NCBI GenBank assembly: GCA_026417135.1
Contig: JAOADV010000001.1
Coordinates: 248,001 to 312,000, forward strand
DNA length: 64,000 nucleotides
Reading direction: 5' to 3'
Source of the DNA: Ignavibacteria bacterium
Lineage (GTDB): Bacteria; Bacteroidota; Ignavibacteria; Kapaibacteriales; UBA2268
Shown: piece after piece, positions 45,229-52,876 of the stretch
Layout: every line of letters begins with the position of its first letter
How positions within the stretch are numbered: the stretch's first letter is position 1
The notes under the pieces: generated by a model
What the model was told of the DNA's origin: nothing
What the model saw: the letters and a program-made list of their open reading frames with translations, nothing else
The model's database searches: none
Translations under genes and position numbers: made by a program

Positions 45229-45537
45229 ATGAAACTTTCCGACGACCCCTTTGTCCGTGAATTATTACCAGAATTTGTCGAAAACTGGTTAACAGATATC
45301 CAGTCCCAATTTAAGAATTTCATTCGGGAGGAAAATTCGGAAGACTTATACCGGTTCGCTCATACACTCAAAGGTTCTTGCTTTCAATTTGGCTTGGACC
45401 ACATAGCACATTTGGGTATTGAATTAATGGGTTACGCAAAGTCGCGTGAATGGGACAAAGCTTCCGAAATGGAAGAAAAAATAAAAAATGCATTTCTCGA
45501 AGTGAAAAACTTTTTGGAAAGCAATAACCTTACATAA
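45229..45537 (+). CDS. HPt-domain (histidine phosphotransfer) protein
   Basis: A 102-residue all-helical protein that relays phosphate in multistep phosphorelays. The phosphoacceptor His45 lies in FAHTLKGS, and the following CFQFGLDHIAHLGIELM forms the second helix of the four-helix bundle. No histidine kinase or response regulator is adjacent, so its partners are elsewhere. It is downstream of RNase P RNA and 12 bases before the next gene. Confidence 0.85.
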   Translation: MKLSDDPFVRELLPEFVENWLTDIQSQFKNFIREENSEDLYRFAHTLKGSCFQFGLDHIAHLGIELMGYAKSREWDKASEMEEKIKNAFLEVKNFLESNNLT

Positions 45538-45549
45538 AAGGAGAAAGCT

Positions 45550-46038
45550 ATGAAAAATCTCCAATGGTTTTTTATCTTCTTTGTTGTCTTTAATTCCTAC
45601 ATTTTTGCTCAAATCCGTGTCGCAGTATTACCTTTTCAAAATATGGACGGAGACCTAACCTTAAACCTTCTAAGCTACAAACTTCAAGATAGTGTTGCAA
45701 CGGTATTAAAACAAAATGATTCGCACGGAATTGATTACGTCATTATTCCTTCGGATTCAATCGAATATCTTGTAAGCCAATTCAATCTCGACCCAACCAA
45801 CCCACAATATCCAACAGATATGTGGAAAGCTGTTAAAATGATGAATGCTGACGTTGTAATTAGTGGAACATTCAATCGCAAAGCCGAAAGAATCCTTATC
45901 AACGCTTATATATACGATGTAAAGACAAAATTAGCCTTTCCCGAACACCAAGCCCGCAATATCTTTAAACCCGAAGACCAAGTTATGGAATCAGTATCAA
46001 TAATTGTCAAAAAGCTTCTTCCCGGTTTGAAGCGATAA
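45550..46038 (+). CDS. Secreted TolB/CsgG-N-like protein
   Basis: A 162-residue exported protein with a signal peptide (about 1-21). The mature part starts IRVAVLPFQNMDGD and continues with a strand-helix pattern resembling the TolB N-terminal/CsgG/FlgO type domain that defines periplasmic lipoproteins and amyloid exporters. The segment ADVVISGTFNRKAERILINAYIYDVKT (27 residues in total) is the characteristic second half. The strong Shine-Dalgarno AAAGGAG precedes the ATG, 12 bases after the HPt gene stop. Possible role in outer-membrane assembly; not proven. Confidence 0.65.
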   Translation: MKNLQWFFIFFVVFNSYIFAQIRVAVLPFQNMDGDLTLNLLSYKLQDSVATVLKQNDSHGIDYVIIPSDSIEYLVSQFNLDPTNPQYPTDMWKAVKMMNADVVISGTFNRKAERILINAYIYDVKTKLAFPEHQARNIFKPEDQVMESVSIIVKKLLPGLKR

Positions 46039-46199
46039 TCTTCAAATTTGCTGGCTTTTCCTTTTTTCGACAGGTAAATTTCGCGTAGGAATTTAAACTT
46101 CTTCAATGCGAAGCATAATTTTTAAATTTGTAAAAGCACTTTTTATTAAATCAAACAAAAGTTTTATTTTATCGCTGGAAGAGAGGGAGGAAATTTATA

Positions 46200-47477
46200 T
46201 CACTTATCCGCTTCTCCCATTACTGGGTCTATCGAACCAATAATTGCGACAATATCGGCAATCATAGACCCAATAGCCATTTCTGGTAAGCCTTGTAAAT
46301 TTGATGCCGAAGGAGAACGAATTTTTAATTTCCAAGGATGGCCTTCACCAGTGGACACTATAAAGAATCCAAGTTCACCTTTTGGCGCTTCAATAGCAGT
46401 ATAAGTTTCGCCCGGTTCCGGAATAGCCCCAAAATTCACTAGCATAAAATCATTAATCAATTCCTCCATTTTCGTATAAACATCTTGTTTTCTCGGAAGA
46501 ACCATTTTATCTTTCAATCGAACCGCCCCTTTTGGCATCTTATCTAATATTTGCCATACCATCTTTAAACTTTCCTTCATTTCGTCTATACGGACCATAT
46601 AACGCGACCAAGAATCGCAATCGCTATAGGTTATGACATCGAAATCCAATTGATTATAAACAAGATAGGGTTCATCTCTTCTTAAATCTCTCGGTATTCC
46701 ACAACCACGAAGCACAGGACCAGTCAGCCCAAGACTTATCGCTTTTTGAGGTTCGATGATACCTATCCCAGCCATCCTATTGATAAAAATTCGATTTCTG
46801 TGAACAAGTTTTTCGAAATAAGCAAGCTCGTTTGGAAAAGCTTTAGCCCACTCTTTTATTTTGTCCACCGCTTCGGGAGGCAAATCGTATGCAACACCAC
46901 CTATTCGGGTGTAGCTCGTTGTAAAGCGAGCCCCACAGATTAACTCGAATATATCGTACAACTTCTCTCTTTCTGTAAAAGTCCAAAGGAGCATTGTAAC
47001 AGCACCAACATCCAAGCAAGTCGACCCCATAGCCATAAGATGTGACGAAATTCTTGCTAACTCGCAAACCAAAGTCCGTATCCATTGAGCACGCGGTGGG
47101 GCTTCTATCCCCAATGCATTTTCAATTGCTAAAGTAATTGCTACATTGTTAGACATCGGGGACAAGTAATCCAATCTGTCGGTATGTGGAATGAATTCAT
47201 AATATGTACAATTTTCAGCAAGTTTTTCAAACCCGCGATGCAAATAACCCAATTCTGGAACACAATTAATAATTGTTTCGCCATCTAACCTTAAAACAAC
47301 TCGTAAGACGCCGTGAGTTGCGGGATGTTGCGGACCCATATTTAGAACCATATCGTTTTCTAATGGGTCGTCGAAAATTAAAGAAATATCCTTATCGATT
47401 AGCCTTCGATAAAGCTTGCTTTGCCGTATTTGGCTAATTTTCTCGACTTCTCGATACGAGGTTATATTTCTATCCAT
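46200..47477 (-). CDS. nuoD: NADH-quinone oxidoreductase subunit D
   Basis: A 425-residue (from the chosen start) 49-kDa-type subunit of complex I at the quinone-binding junction. It shows LNMGPQHPATHGVLR (about 45-59), GYLHRGFEKLAEN, TDRLDYLSPM, the GCGIPRDLRRDEPY segment and an ETYTAIEAPKGELGFF block near the end. A frame runs up to an ATG at 47504, but the ATG at 47477 is preferred because the -7 box candidate (47502-47509) would sit inside the longer frame. No other nuo genes flank it: the neighbours are convergent or divergent. Confidence 0.95.
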   Translation of the reverse strand: MDRNITSYREVEKISQIRQSKLYRRLIDKDISLIFDDPLENDMVLNMGPQHPATHGVLRVVLRLDGETIINCVPELGYLHRGFEKLAENCTYYEFIPHTDRLDYLSPMSNNVAITLAIENALGIEAPPRAQWIRTLVCELARISSHLMAMGSTCLDVGAVTMLLWTFTEREKLYDIFELICGARFTTSYTRIGGVAYDLPPEAVDKIKEWAKAFPNELAYFEKLVHRNRIFINRMAGIGIIEPQKAISLGLTGPVLRGCGIPRDLRRDEPYLVYNQLDFDVITYSDCDSWSRYMVRIDEMKESLKMVWQILDKMPKGAVRLKDKMVLPRKQDVYTKMEELINDFMLVNFGAIPEPGETYTAIEAPKGELGFFIVSTGEGHPWKLKIRSPSASNLQGLPEMAIGSMIADIVAIIGSIDPVMGEADK

Positions 47478-47501
47478 TCTAAATTCTGCGAAAATAAAAA
47501 G

Positions 47502-47509
47502 CAAAAATA
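47502..47509 (-). promoter_or_regulatory. Candidate -7 box for nuoD
   Basis: TATTTTTG on the minus strand fits TAnnTTTG and lies 25 bases upstream of the ATG at 47477. It supports the shorter NuoD start. Confidence 0.35.
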
Positions 47510-47603
47510 TGATTTTAATTTTAATTATTCAACAAATGCCTTACCCCAAAATCTATAAAAAACTTTAACATTATCGAATTTTTTTTATAACAATCCAAAT
47601 TCA

Positions 47604-47611
47604 TAAATTTG
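47604..47611 (+). promoter_or_regulatory. Candidate -7 box for the TonB receptor gene
   Basis: TAAATTTG fits TAnnTTTG, 41 bases upstream of the ATG. No Fur-like palindrome or -33 element is evident. Confidence 0.35.
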
Positions 47612-47652
47612 CACTTTTATTTATTTTTAGCTTTTTTAAAAGAAATTTATCA

Positions 47653-50007
47653 ATGGGAAATTATAGATTCTACCCCCAAATTTTTTTATTACTTTTCGTT
47701 CTTTCAATTTCTTATTCCTCTTTTTCACAAAAAATAGAAACAACATCATTTCTTAAAATAATTGTAGTTGATGAGAACTCTGCCCCAATCCCTCAAACAC
47801 AAATATACCTGGATACAATCAAAAACATTTTTCTAACAAATTCTCTTGGATTAACAATAATCCAAATACCCAGATATTCATCTTTAAAAATGCAATTCAA
47901 AAAAATTGGTTACAATACTCTGGATACAGTGGTTTCGATTGACCAGAATTTGGATACAAACTCCTTTTTCGTTAAACTTTCACCAAAAAATTTTAAGAGC
48001 AAGGAAGTGGTTGTAACTGCAACAAGAACAGACAAAGAACTTCAAAACCACCCAATGCCAGTCCGAACGATTTTAATCGAAGAAATTAAACCTATCTCCA
48101 CATTTAGTCTTGGAGAAATATTGAAAGAGTTCACCTCATTAATGGTTATCGACGACTACACACCAGGAAGCGGAGTACAGGTCCAAGGACTTGACCCCGA
48201 CTACACATTGATTTTAATTAATGGTGAACCCTTAGGTAACCGAACTGGGGAAGTTTTCGATATATCTTCTTTTTTTATTGGCAACCTAAGTAAAATCGAA
48301 ATTGTTCGTGGACCACATTCTTCGATTTACGGTAGCAATGCTCTTGCTGGTGTGATTAACATTATCACCGAGGAACCCAACAAACCTACCGACTTTACCA
48401 TTTCGGGAAGATATGGTTCACATTCAACTTACAATATATATTCCAATTTAAAGAAGGTTTTACTGTCCGGAATTCTTTCTACGTCGATATACTACAATTT
48501 TTGGAGAACCAGCGGTTACAAACTTAATCCAAATTCTGTTGGCAAAACTGTCCCCGACATTAACCAACACACATTGCACACCGAAGGCTTCTGGAATATT
48601 ACAAACAACTCTCGTTTGAAAATTTCGTTTCGGTCTAATTTCGAAACGGAACAAAACCAGTATTTGACCAAAACCTCTACTCAAAGCGATACCATTAAGA
48701 CAAAAAATGATGTAAAAGATATTAATACCTCAATACTTTATAAAAACATAGTCAATAAATATCTCAACTACGAGTTCCGAACCTACCATTCCTTTTTTTC
48801 ATCGAATACAAAAGACCATTACTTAAAAAATGGTGATTTATTCGATAGTTACTTTTTCGAGCAAAATCTGCACAAAATAGAATTTCAAGCAAACTTTCTT
48901 CCTTTCGCAGCTAACTATGTAACTTTTGGCGCTGGATTTCAAACAGAAACTGCTAAGTCCCTAAGCATTGCCGAAGGTTCAAGACTAAACACGCAATTTT
49001 ACCTTTACCTTCAAGACGATTTTTACCCATACAACAATCTTAATATAATTACAAGCTTACGTTTTGATAGACACAGCAACTACCCACCACAATTTAGTCC
49101 CAAGTTGGCAGTATCTTATGAATTAATACCTGAAGTTACTTTGCGCGGGTCATTTGGTACTGGATTCAAAGCTCCAACTTTCGAAGAATTATACCTCGAC
49201 TGGACGCTTTCGAGAGTTGGGTACTCAGTCTTTGGAGTTGCTTACGTACCCAAAGGGATTGCTAAACTTAAAGAACAAGGGCAAATCGCTGAATTTCTTA
49301 TTTCACCAGACAGTATACCAACACTTAAGCCAGAAAAATCTGTTTCGTTCGATTTTGGCTGGAACATCAGATTGTCCGATATACTTTTTACAAAAATCAA
49401 TTTTTTCCGTAACAATGTTACAAATCTAATAGATTTTGTTCCTATTGCAATAAAAACAAATGCTCAACGAGTCCATACATATAGAAATATTAACAGAATT
49501 TTCACTCAGGGCCTTGAATTAACCTTGGAAGTTAACTTTTTAAAATATTTTAGATTTTCTACATCCTACCAGTATTTAGAAACGGGAGATTTAGATGTCA
49601 TCAACAGGATTAAAAGCAAGAAGGAATTCAAAAGAGACCAAAATGGCTTCGACAGACCCGTTCTCCTTTCCGAATATGGTGGTCTATTTCTTCGACCCAG
49701 AAATTCTGGTATTTTTAGGATGACTTACAACAATGAAAGTTTAGGATTAAACACATCGATTACTTTAAATCTAAAAAGTAGCTATGGATATAGAGACATA
49801 AACGGAAATAACATACTCGACGATAATTTAGAGTATGCTCCCGGATATGCTATTTTGAATTTTCATCTTTATAAAACAATCTTTGATAAGTTTTCTGTGA
49901 ATTTTACCATAAACAACATTTTAGATAAAAAAGATAGAAGAATGCTTTCGCCAACTCCTGGTAGAACTTTTAGTTTTACAATAAATTACAACTATGTTCA
50001 ACAATAG
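47653..50007 (+). CDS. TonB-dependent outer-membrane receptor, probably for haem
   Basis: A 784-residue outer-membrane receptor. A signal peptide (about 1-25) is followed by a carboxypeptidase-regulatory-like domain (about 30-110), a plug domain (about 115-240, including VVVTATRTDKEL and GPHSSIYGSNALAGVINIIT) and a 22-strand barrel ending in NYNYVQQ. No TonB box is obvious. The next gene encodes an HmuY-like haem-binding lipoprotein 10 bases later, so the receptor is probably HmuR-like and takes up haem with energy from TonB. Iron or haem regulation would be expected but no operator is visible. Confidence 0.85.
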   Translation: MGNYRFYPQIFLLLFVLSISYSSFSQKIETTSFLKIIVVDENSAPIPQTQIYLDTIKNIFLTNSLGLTIIQIPRYSSLKMQFKKIGYNTLDTVVSIDQNLDTNSFFVKLSPKNFKSKEVVVTATRTDKELQNHPMPVRTILIEEIKPISTFSLGEILKEFTSLMVIDDYTPGSGVQVQGLDPDYTLILINGEPLGNRTGEVFDISSFFIGNLSKIEIVRGPHSSIYGSNALAGVINIITEEPNKPTDFTISGRYGSHSTYNIYSNLKKVLLSGILSTSIYYNFWRTSGYKLNPNSVGKTVPDINQHTLHTEGFWNITNNSRLKISFRSNFETEQNQYLTKTSTQSDTIKTKNDVKDINTSILYKNIVNKYLNYEFRTYHSFFSSNTKDHYLKNGDLFDSYFFEQNLHKIEFQANFLPFAANYVTFGAGFQTETAKSLSIAEGSRLNTQFYLYLQDDFYPYNNLNIITSLRFDRHSNYPPQFSPKLAVSYELIPEVTLRGSFGTGFKAPTFEELYLDWTLSRVGYSVFGVAYVPKGIAKLKEQGQIAEFLISPDSIPTLKPEKSVSFDFGWNIRLSDILFTKINFFRNNVTNLIDFVPIAIKTNAQRVHTYRNINRIFTQGLELTLEVNFLKYFRFSTSYQYLETGDLDVINRIKSKKEFKRDQNGFDRPVLLSEYGGLFLRPRNSGIFRMTYNNESLGLNTSITLNLKSSYGYRDINGNNILDDNLEYAPGYAILNFHLYKTIFDKFSVNFTINNILDKKDRRMLSPTPGRTFSFTINYNYVQQ

Positions 50008-50017
50008 AGGGTCAAAA

Positions 50018-50626
50018 ATGAAAATCATAATCAACATTATAATTACAATTGCTTTTTTGGCACTATTTGCGTGTAGCAAGAAAGATGAAGAACCAACACA
50101 GCCCTCAAACAATGTCCCGAAGGTCGTAACAATAAAAGACCTACCAGCAGATACTGGTAAAAAAGGAAAGTTTACTTTATTTAGATTTAGCGATAGTACA
50201 ATTGTCTCTAATGCTGACTCCAATTCAACTAAATGGGATATAGGCTTTGCTGGAACTACGATTATCACAAATAGTGGAGTACGCGGTCCCGGCAATGGCG
50301 GTGCAATAATTTTAAAAGAAGTAGACTTCTTCCAAGTCAAGGAAGCTCCCGAAAGTGGATATAGAATCGAAAATTCCTTAACAGATTTGGCAATTCCAAC
50401 TGGTTCTGGAAACGGTTGGTATTTATATAACCCACAGACCCACGTTGTCTCGCCGATAGCGGGAAGAGTTTTAGTTATACGAACTGCCGATGGAAAGTAT
50501 GCTAAAATGCAAATTGTTAGCTACTGGAAAGGTAATCCGCAACCAATCGACCCATTTACTCACCGTGAAAGGTTCTATACATTTAGATACGTTTATCAAC
50601 CAAATGGTTCAAGGAAATTTGAGTAA
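50018..50626 (+). CDS. hmuY: HmuY-family haem-binding lipoprotein
   Basis: A 202-residue lipoprotein (Cys19 after ALFAC) of the HmuY family, which captures haem at the surface and passes it to a TonB receptor. Family features are KWDIGFAGTTI, the GPGNGGAI loop, GNGWYLYNPQTHVVSPIAGRV and a final YTFRYVYQPNGS. Porphyromonas HmuY uses two histidines to hold haem; here His in PQTHVV and His in FTHRERF are the only plausible ones in those regions. The ATG at 50018 is chosen over 49994 because it gives the signal peptide and has AGAGGG upstream. Confidence 0.82.
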   Translation: MKIIINIIITIAFLALFACSKKDEEPTQPSNNVPKVVTIKDLPADTGKKGKFTLFRFSDSTIVSNADSNSTKWDIGFAGTTIITNSGVRGPGNGGAIILKEVDFFQVKEAPESGYRIENSLTDLAIPTGSGNGWYLYNPQTHVVSPIAGRVLVIRTADGKYAKMQIVSYWKGNPQPIDPFTHRERFYTFRYVYQPNGSRKFE

Positions 50627-50650
50627 TTTTCACAACAAAGGAGGATTTTT

Positions 50651-51562
50651 ATGCAAAATTTACCAAAGCTTAAGTTATGGTTTATGGCAACACGGCCATT
50701 TTCATTTACCGCTTCGATTATTCCAGTTCTTTTCGCGCTCGTTCTTGCAATTTACTTAAACGAATCGAGTATCAATTGGTGGCTTTTTCCCGTTGCCCTT
50801 TTCGGTGCAGTCTCATTCCATATTGGAGCAAACTTAGTTTCAGATTACTACGATTTCAAATTTGGTATCGATACCAAAGAAACTTACGGTGGAAGTCGAA
50901 TACTTGTTGAAAATCTACTACCTCCTGCTTCAATTCTTCGCGCCGGCTTAATTTCCTTTGCTTTTGGTTTTTCTGTTGGACTAATACTCGTTTATGTTCG
51001 CGGTTACGAAGTGTTATTAATGGGATTAGCTGGTCTTTTTTGTGGCTTATTTTATACCTTTTCGAGAAAGGGCTTAAAATACATCGCCTTGGGCGATGTC
51101 GCCATATTTATAGCCTTCGGACCTTTACTTGTAATTGGTAGCTACTTTTCACTTACTGGTGTTTATGGGTGGAACATATTATGGTATTCGTTACCGATAG
51201 GATTCCTTGTCGTAGCAATCCTGCACGCAAACAATACCCGAGACTTATTCAACGATATGAAAGCAAACATTAAGACCATACCAATTTTCCTTGGATTGAA
51301 AGGCTCGCAAATCTATTACTACTTTTTAATTTTTGGAGCTTATTTGTTGGTTATTCTCCAAGTAATCACAAAATCATTGGGTCCTTACTCTCTTTTAGTT
51401 CTTTTGACATTGCCAGTGGCTTTACAAAATACCAAAAGTATAGCTACTGCTAAATCAAATGACATAAATCCAATTATAGCACTTGATGTAAAAACTGCCC
51501 AATTGCATATGCAATTCGGTTTATTATTAATTATTAGCATAATATTGAACATACTTCTATGA
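50651..51562 (+). CDS. menA: 1,4-dihydroxy-2-naphthoate prenyltransferase (UbiA family)
   Basis: A 303-residue integral membrane enzyme that attaches a polyprenyl chain to 1,4-dihydroxy-2-naphthoate in menaquinone synthesis. It has eight to nine hydrophobic helices and the two Asp-rich motifs of the family, NLVSDYYDF (about 57-65) and NTRDLFNDMKANIKT (about 197-211). An N-terminal ATRPFSFTASIIPV segment is typical of MenA. A perfect Shine-Dalgarno, AAAGGAGG (50637-50644), lies six bases before the ATG. The next gene overlaps by four bases. Related UbiA enzymes for other quinones are the main alternative. Confidence 0.88.
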   Translation: MQNLPKLKLWFMATRPFSFTASIIPVLFALVLAIYLNESSINWWLFPVALFGAVSFHIGANLVSDYYDFKFGIDTKETYGGSRILVENLLPPASILRAGLISFAFGFSVGLILVYVRGYEVLLMGLAGLFCGLFYTFSRKGLKYIALGDVAIFIAFGPLLVIGSYFSLTGVYGWNILWYSLPIGFLVVAILHANNTRDLFNDMKANIKTIPIFLGLKGSQIYYYFLIFGAYLLVILQVITKSLGPYSLLVLLTLPVALQNTKSIATAKSNDINPIIALDVKTAQLHMQFGLLLIISIILNILL

Positions 51563-52179
51563 AGCAAGTCTTTGGTGGTATCATTCTGGCTTTCGTTTTT
51601 TGGTTTGTAATTTTCTCCCCTATAACAGCCCAGGAAATAAATTTCTGGGCTGTTATGACCTTTTCTTGTGTTATTCTTACAGTCTATGCTTTTTCCTTCC
51701 AAAAAAAGGAGCTAATGAATTTCCTTCGATTCAAGCTTTCCGACATTTTTTGGGGGCTGATTTCCGCACTAATTTTATACTTCATATTCTTTCTTGGGGA
51801 AAACATTATTAACTATATATTCCCTTTTACCAATCAAGAAATTGAAGGTATATATCGAATAAAAGAGGGTACAAATCATTTTCTCATTTCTTTTCTGTTA
51901 GTTTTCGTAATAGGTCCTGCGGAAGAAATATTTTGGCGCGGTTTCGTACAAAACCAAATTTTTATAAAGCTCCAAAAGCCGTATGTTTCAATCCTGTTAG
52001 CAACATTAATCTATACTTTTGTCCATATTTGGGCTTTTAGTTTTACCCTACTAATTGCAGCATTTGTATGCGGATTTTTATGGGGCTATATGTTTTACAG
52101 ATTTAAATCACTTATGCCAGTTATAATTTCTCATTCAATTTGGGACTTTGGAATATTTATACTTTTCCCATTGAACTAA
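51559..52179 (+). CDS. CPBP-family intramembrane metalloprotease
   Basis: A 206-residue membrane protein with about seven helices. It carries the CPBP/Abi motif set: GPAEEIFWRGF (about 115-125, EExxxR), the second motif FVHIWAFSF (about 152-160) and HSIWDF near the end. Bacterial members act as prenyl-protein-type or general intramembrane proteases; the substrate is unknown. The start overlaps menA by four bases. A strong inverted repeat lies in its early codons (51622-51656). Confidence 0.85.
   Translation: MKQVFGGIILAFVFWFVIFSPITAQEINFWAVMTFSCVILTVYAFSFQKKELMNFLRFKLSDIFWGLISALILYFIFFLGENIINYIFPFTNQEIEGIYRIKEGTNHFLISFLLVFVIGPAEEIFWRGFVQNQIFIKLQKPYVSILLATLIYTFVHIWAFSFTLLIAAFVCGFLWGYMFYRFKSLMPVIISHSIWDFGIFILFPLN
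51622..51656 (+). repeat. Strong hairpin inside the CPBP coding region
   Basis: ATAACAGCCCAG (51622-51633) is perfectly matched by CTGGGCTGTTAT (51645-51656), extendable by a G-T and two A-T pairs into a five-base loop. It lies 63 bases inside the gene. Possible roles are an mRNA stability or attenuation element; the function is inferred. Confidence 0.5.
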
Positions 52180-52270
52180 AAAACCGCAAATAACTAAATT
52201 TTTTCATTTTAGAGCAAAATGTAAATCGTAGAATTCCGAGATTTTAGTTTTACTAATTGACCATTTCAAA

Positions 52271-52292
52271 GTGTTAGCAAATGTGCTAACAC
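52271..52292. repeat. Perfect 9-base hairpin after the CPBP gene
   Basis: GTGTTAGCA (52271-52279) and TGCTAACAC (52284-52292) form a perfect stem with a four-base AATG loop, 91 bases after the CPBP stop. No T-run follows, so it is not a normal terminator. It may be an mRNA 3' element or an operator. Confidence 0.5.
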
Positions 52293-52422
52293 AAGAAACC
52301 TCGCCCGATAATGAAAATTTTGTGGGAAGAATGTGCTGATTTACATTCAAACATTTTGCTTTAGGCATATCGCTTCAGAACATTGAAAAATGCATAAGCC
52401 TTGCTATCTCTGTTGCTACAAG

Positions 52423-52498
52423 CTGGAAGCCTGTCCTACCGAAAGAAAGGTAGATATCTTGCATCCATATGATTTTTCCGAAAAAAAACTGGAAGCCT
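52423..52498. repeat. Direct repeat CTGGAAGCCT
   Basis: CTGGAAGCCT occurs at 52423-52432 and again at 52489-52498, 66 bases apart. The wider first copy (GCTGGAAGCCTGTCCTACC) resembles a dispersed intergenic repeat I associate with several environmental bacterial genomes. That resemblance is from memory and unverified. Confidence 0.35.
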
Positions 52499-52830
52499 CT
52501 GTTAATTCAAAAATTCACAGCCTTTGGGCCCAAGAAAATTACTGAACTCAGTCTCTTTTCTACTTTAATTCCACCAATAAAATATTAGGTCAGCCCACTT
52601 TTGCATCAATTTTTTAAAAAACTAATACATCAGTAAGTTAACTTTATCTCGTTTCGATTGTTTGGGTTATTTTGTTTTGAGAAAAAACTTACAAAGAAAC
52701 AATAACTCATTATTAACAATCTTGTTAGGTCTTTTGGTCCATTTATTAACTTACCTCATCCACAATCCAGAGAAAAGAATTAGAAATACAGAAAACTAAA
52801 AAATAAAAATATCCTCAAGGACAAATAAAA

Positions 52831-52853
52831 AGGGCTGTCAATATGACAGCCCT
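52831..52853 (-). terminator. Rho-independent terminator for the giant secreted protein gene
   Basis: AGGGCTGTCA/TGACAGCCCT forms a perfect 10-base stem with a three-base loop. On the minus strand it is followed by TTTTATTTGT. It lies 23 bases beyond the stop of the minus-strand gene at 52877. Confidence 0.8.
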
Positions 52854-52876
52854 AAAACAAAACAAAGGCAAAGTTA

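Larger units (their letters stand above)
52180..52876. other. 697-base gene-free region with hairpins and a short repeat
   Basis: No credible gene is visible in any frame of this unusually long gap between two convergent genes. It contains a perfect hairpin (52271-52292), a CTGGAAGCCT direct repeat (52423-52432 and 52489-52498), a small CTACC/GGTAG pair beside the first copy, and a terminator for the downstream minus-strand gene (52831-52853). Several short tracts resemble decayed dispersed-repeat sequence. Confidence 0.6.
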
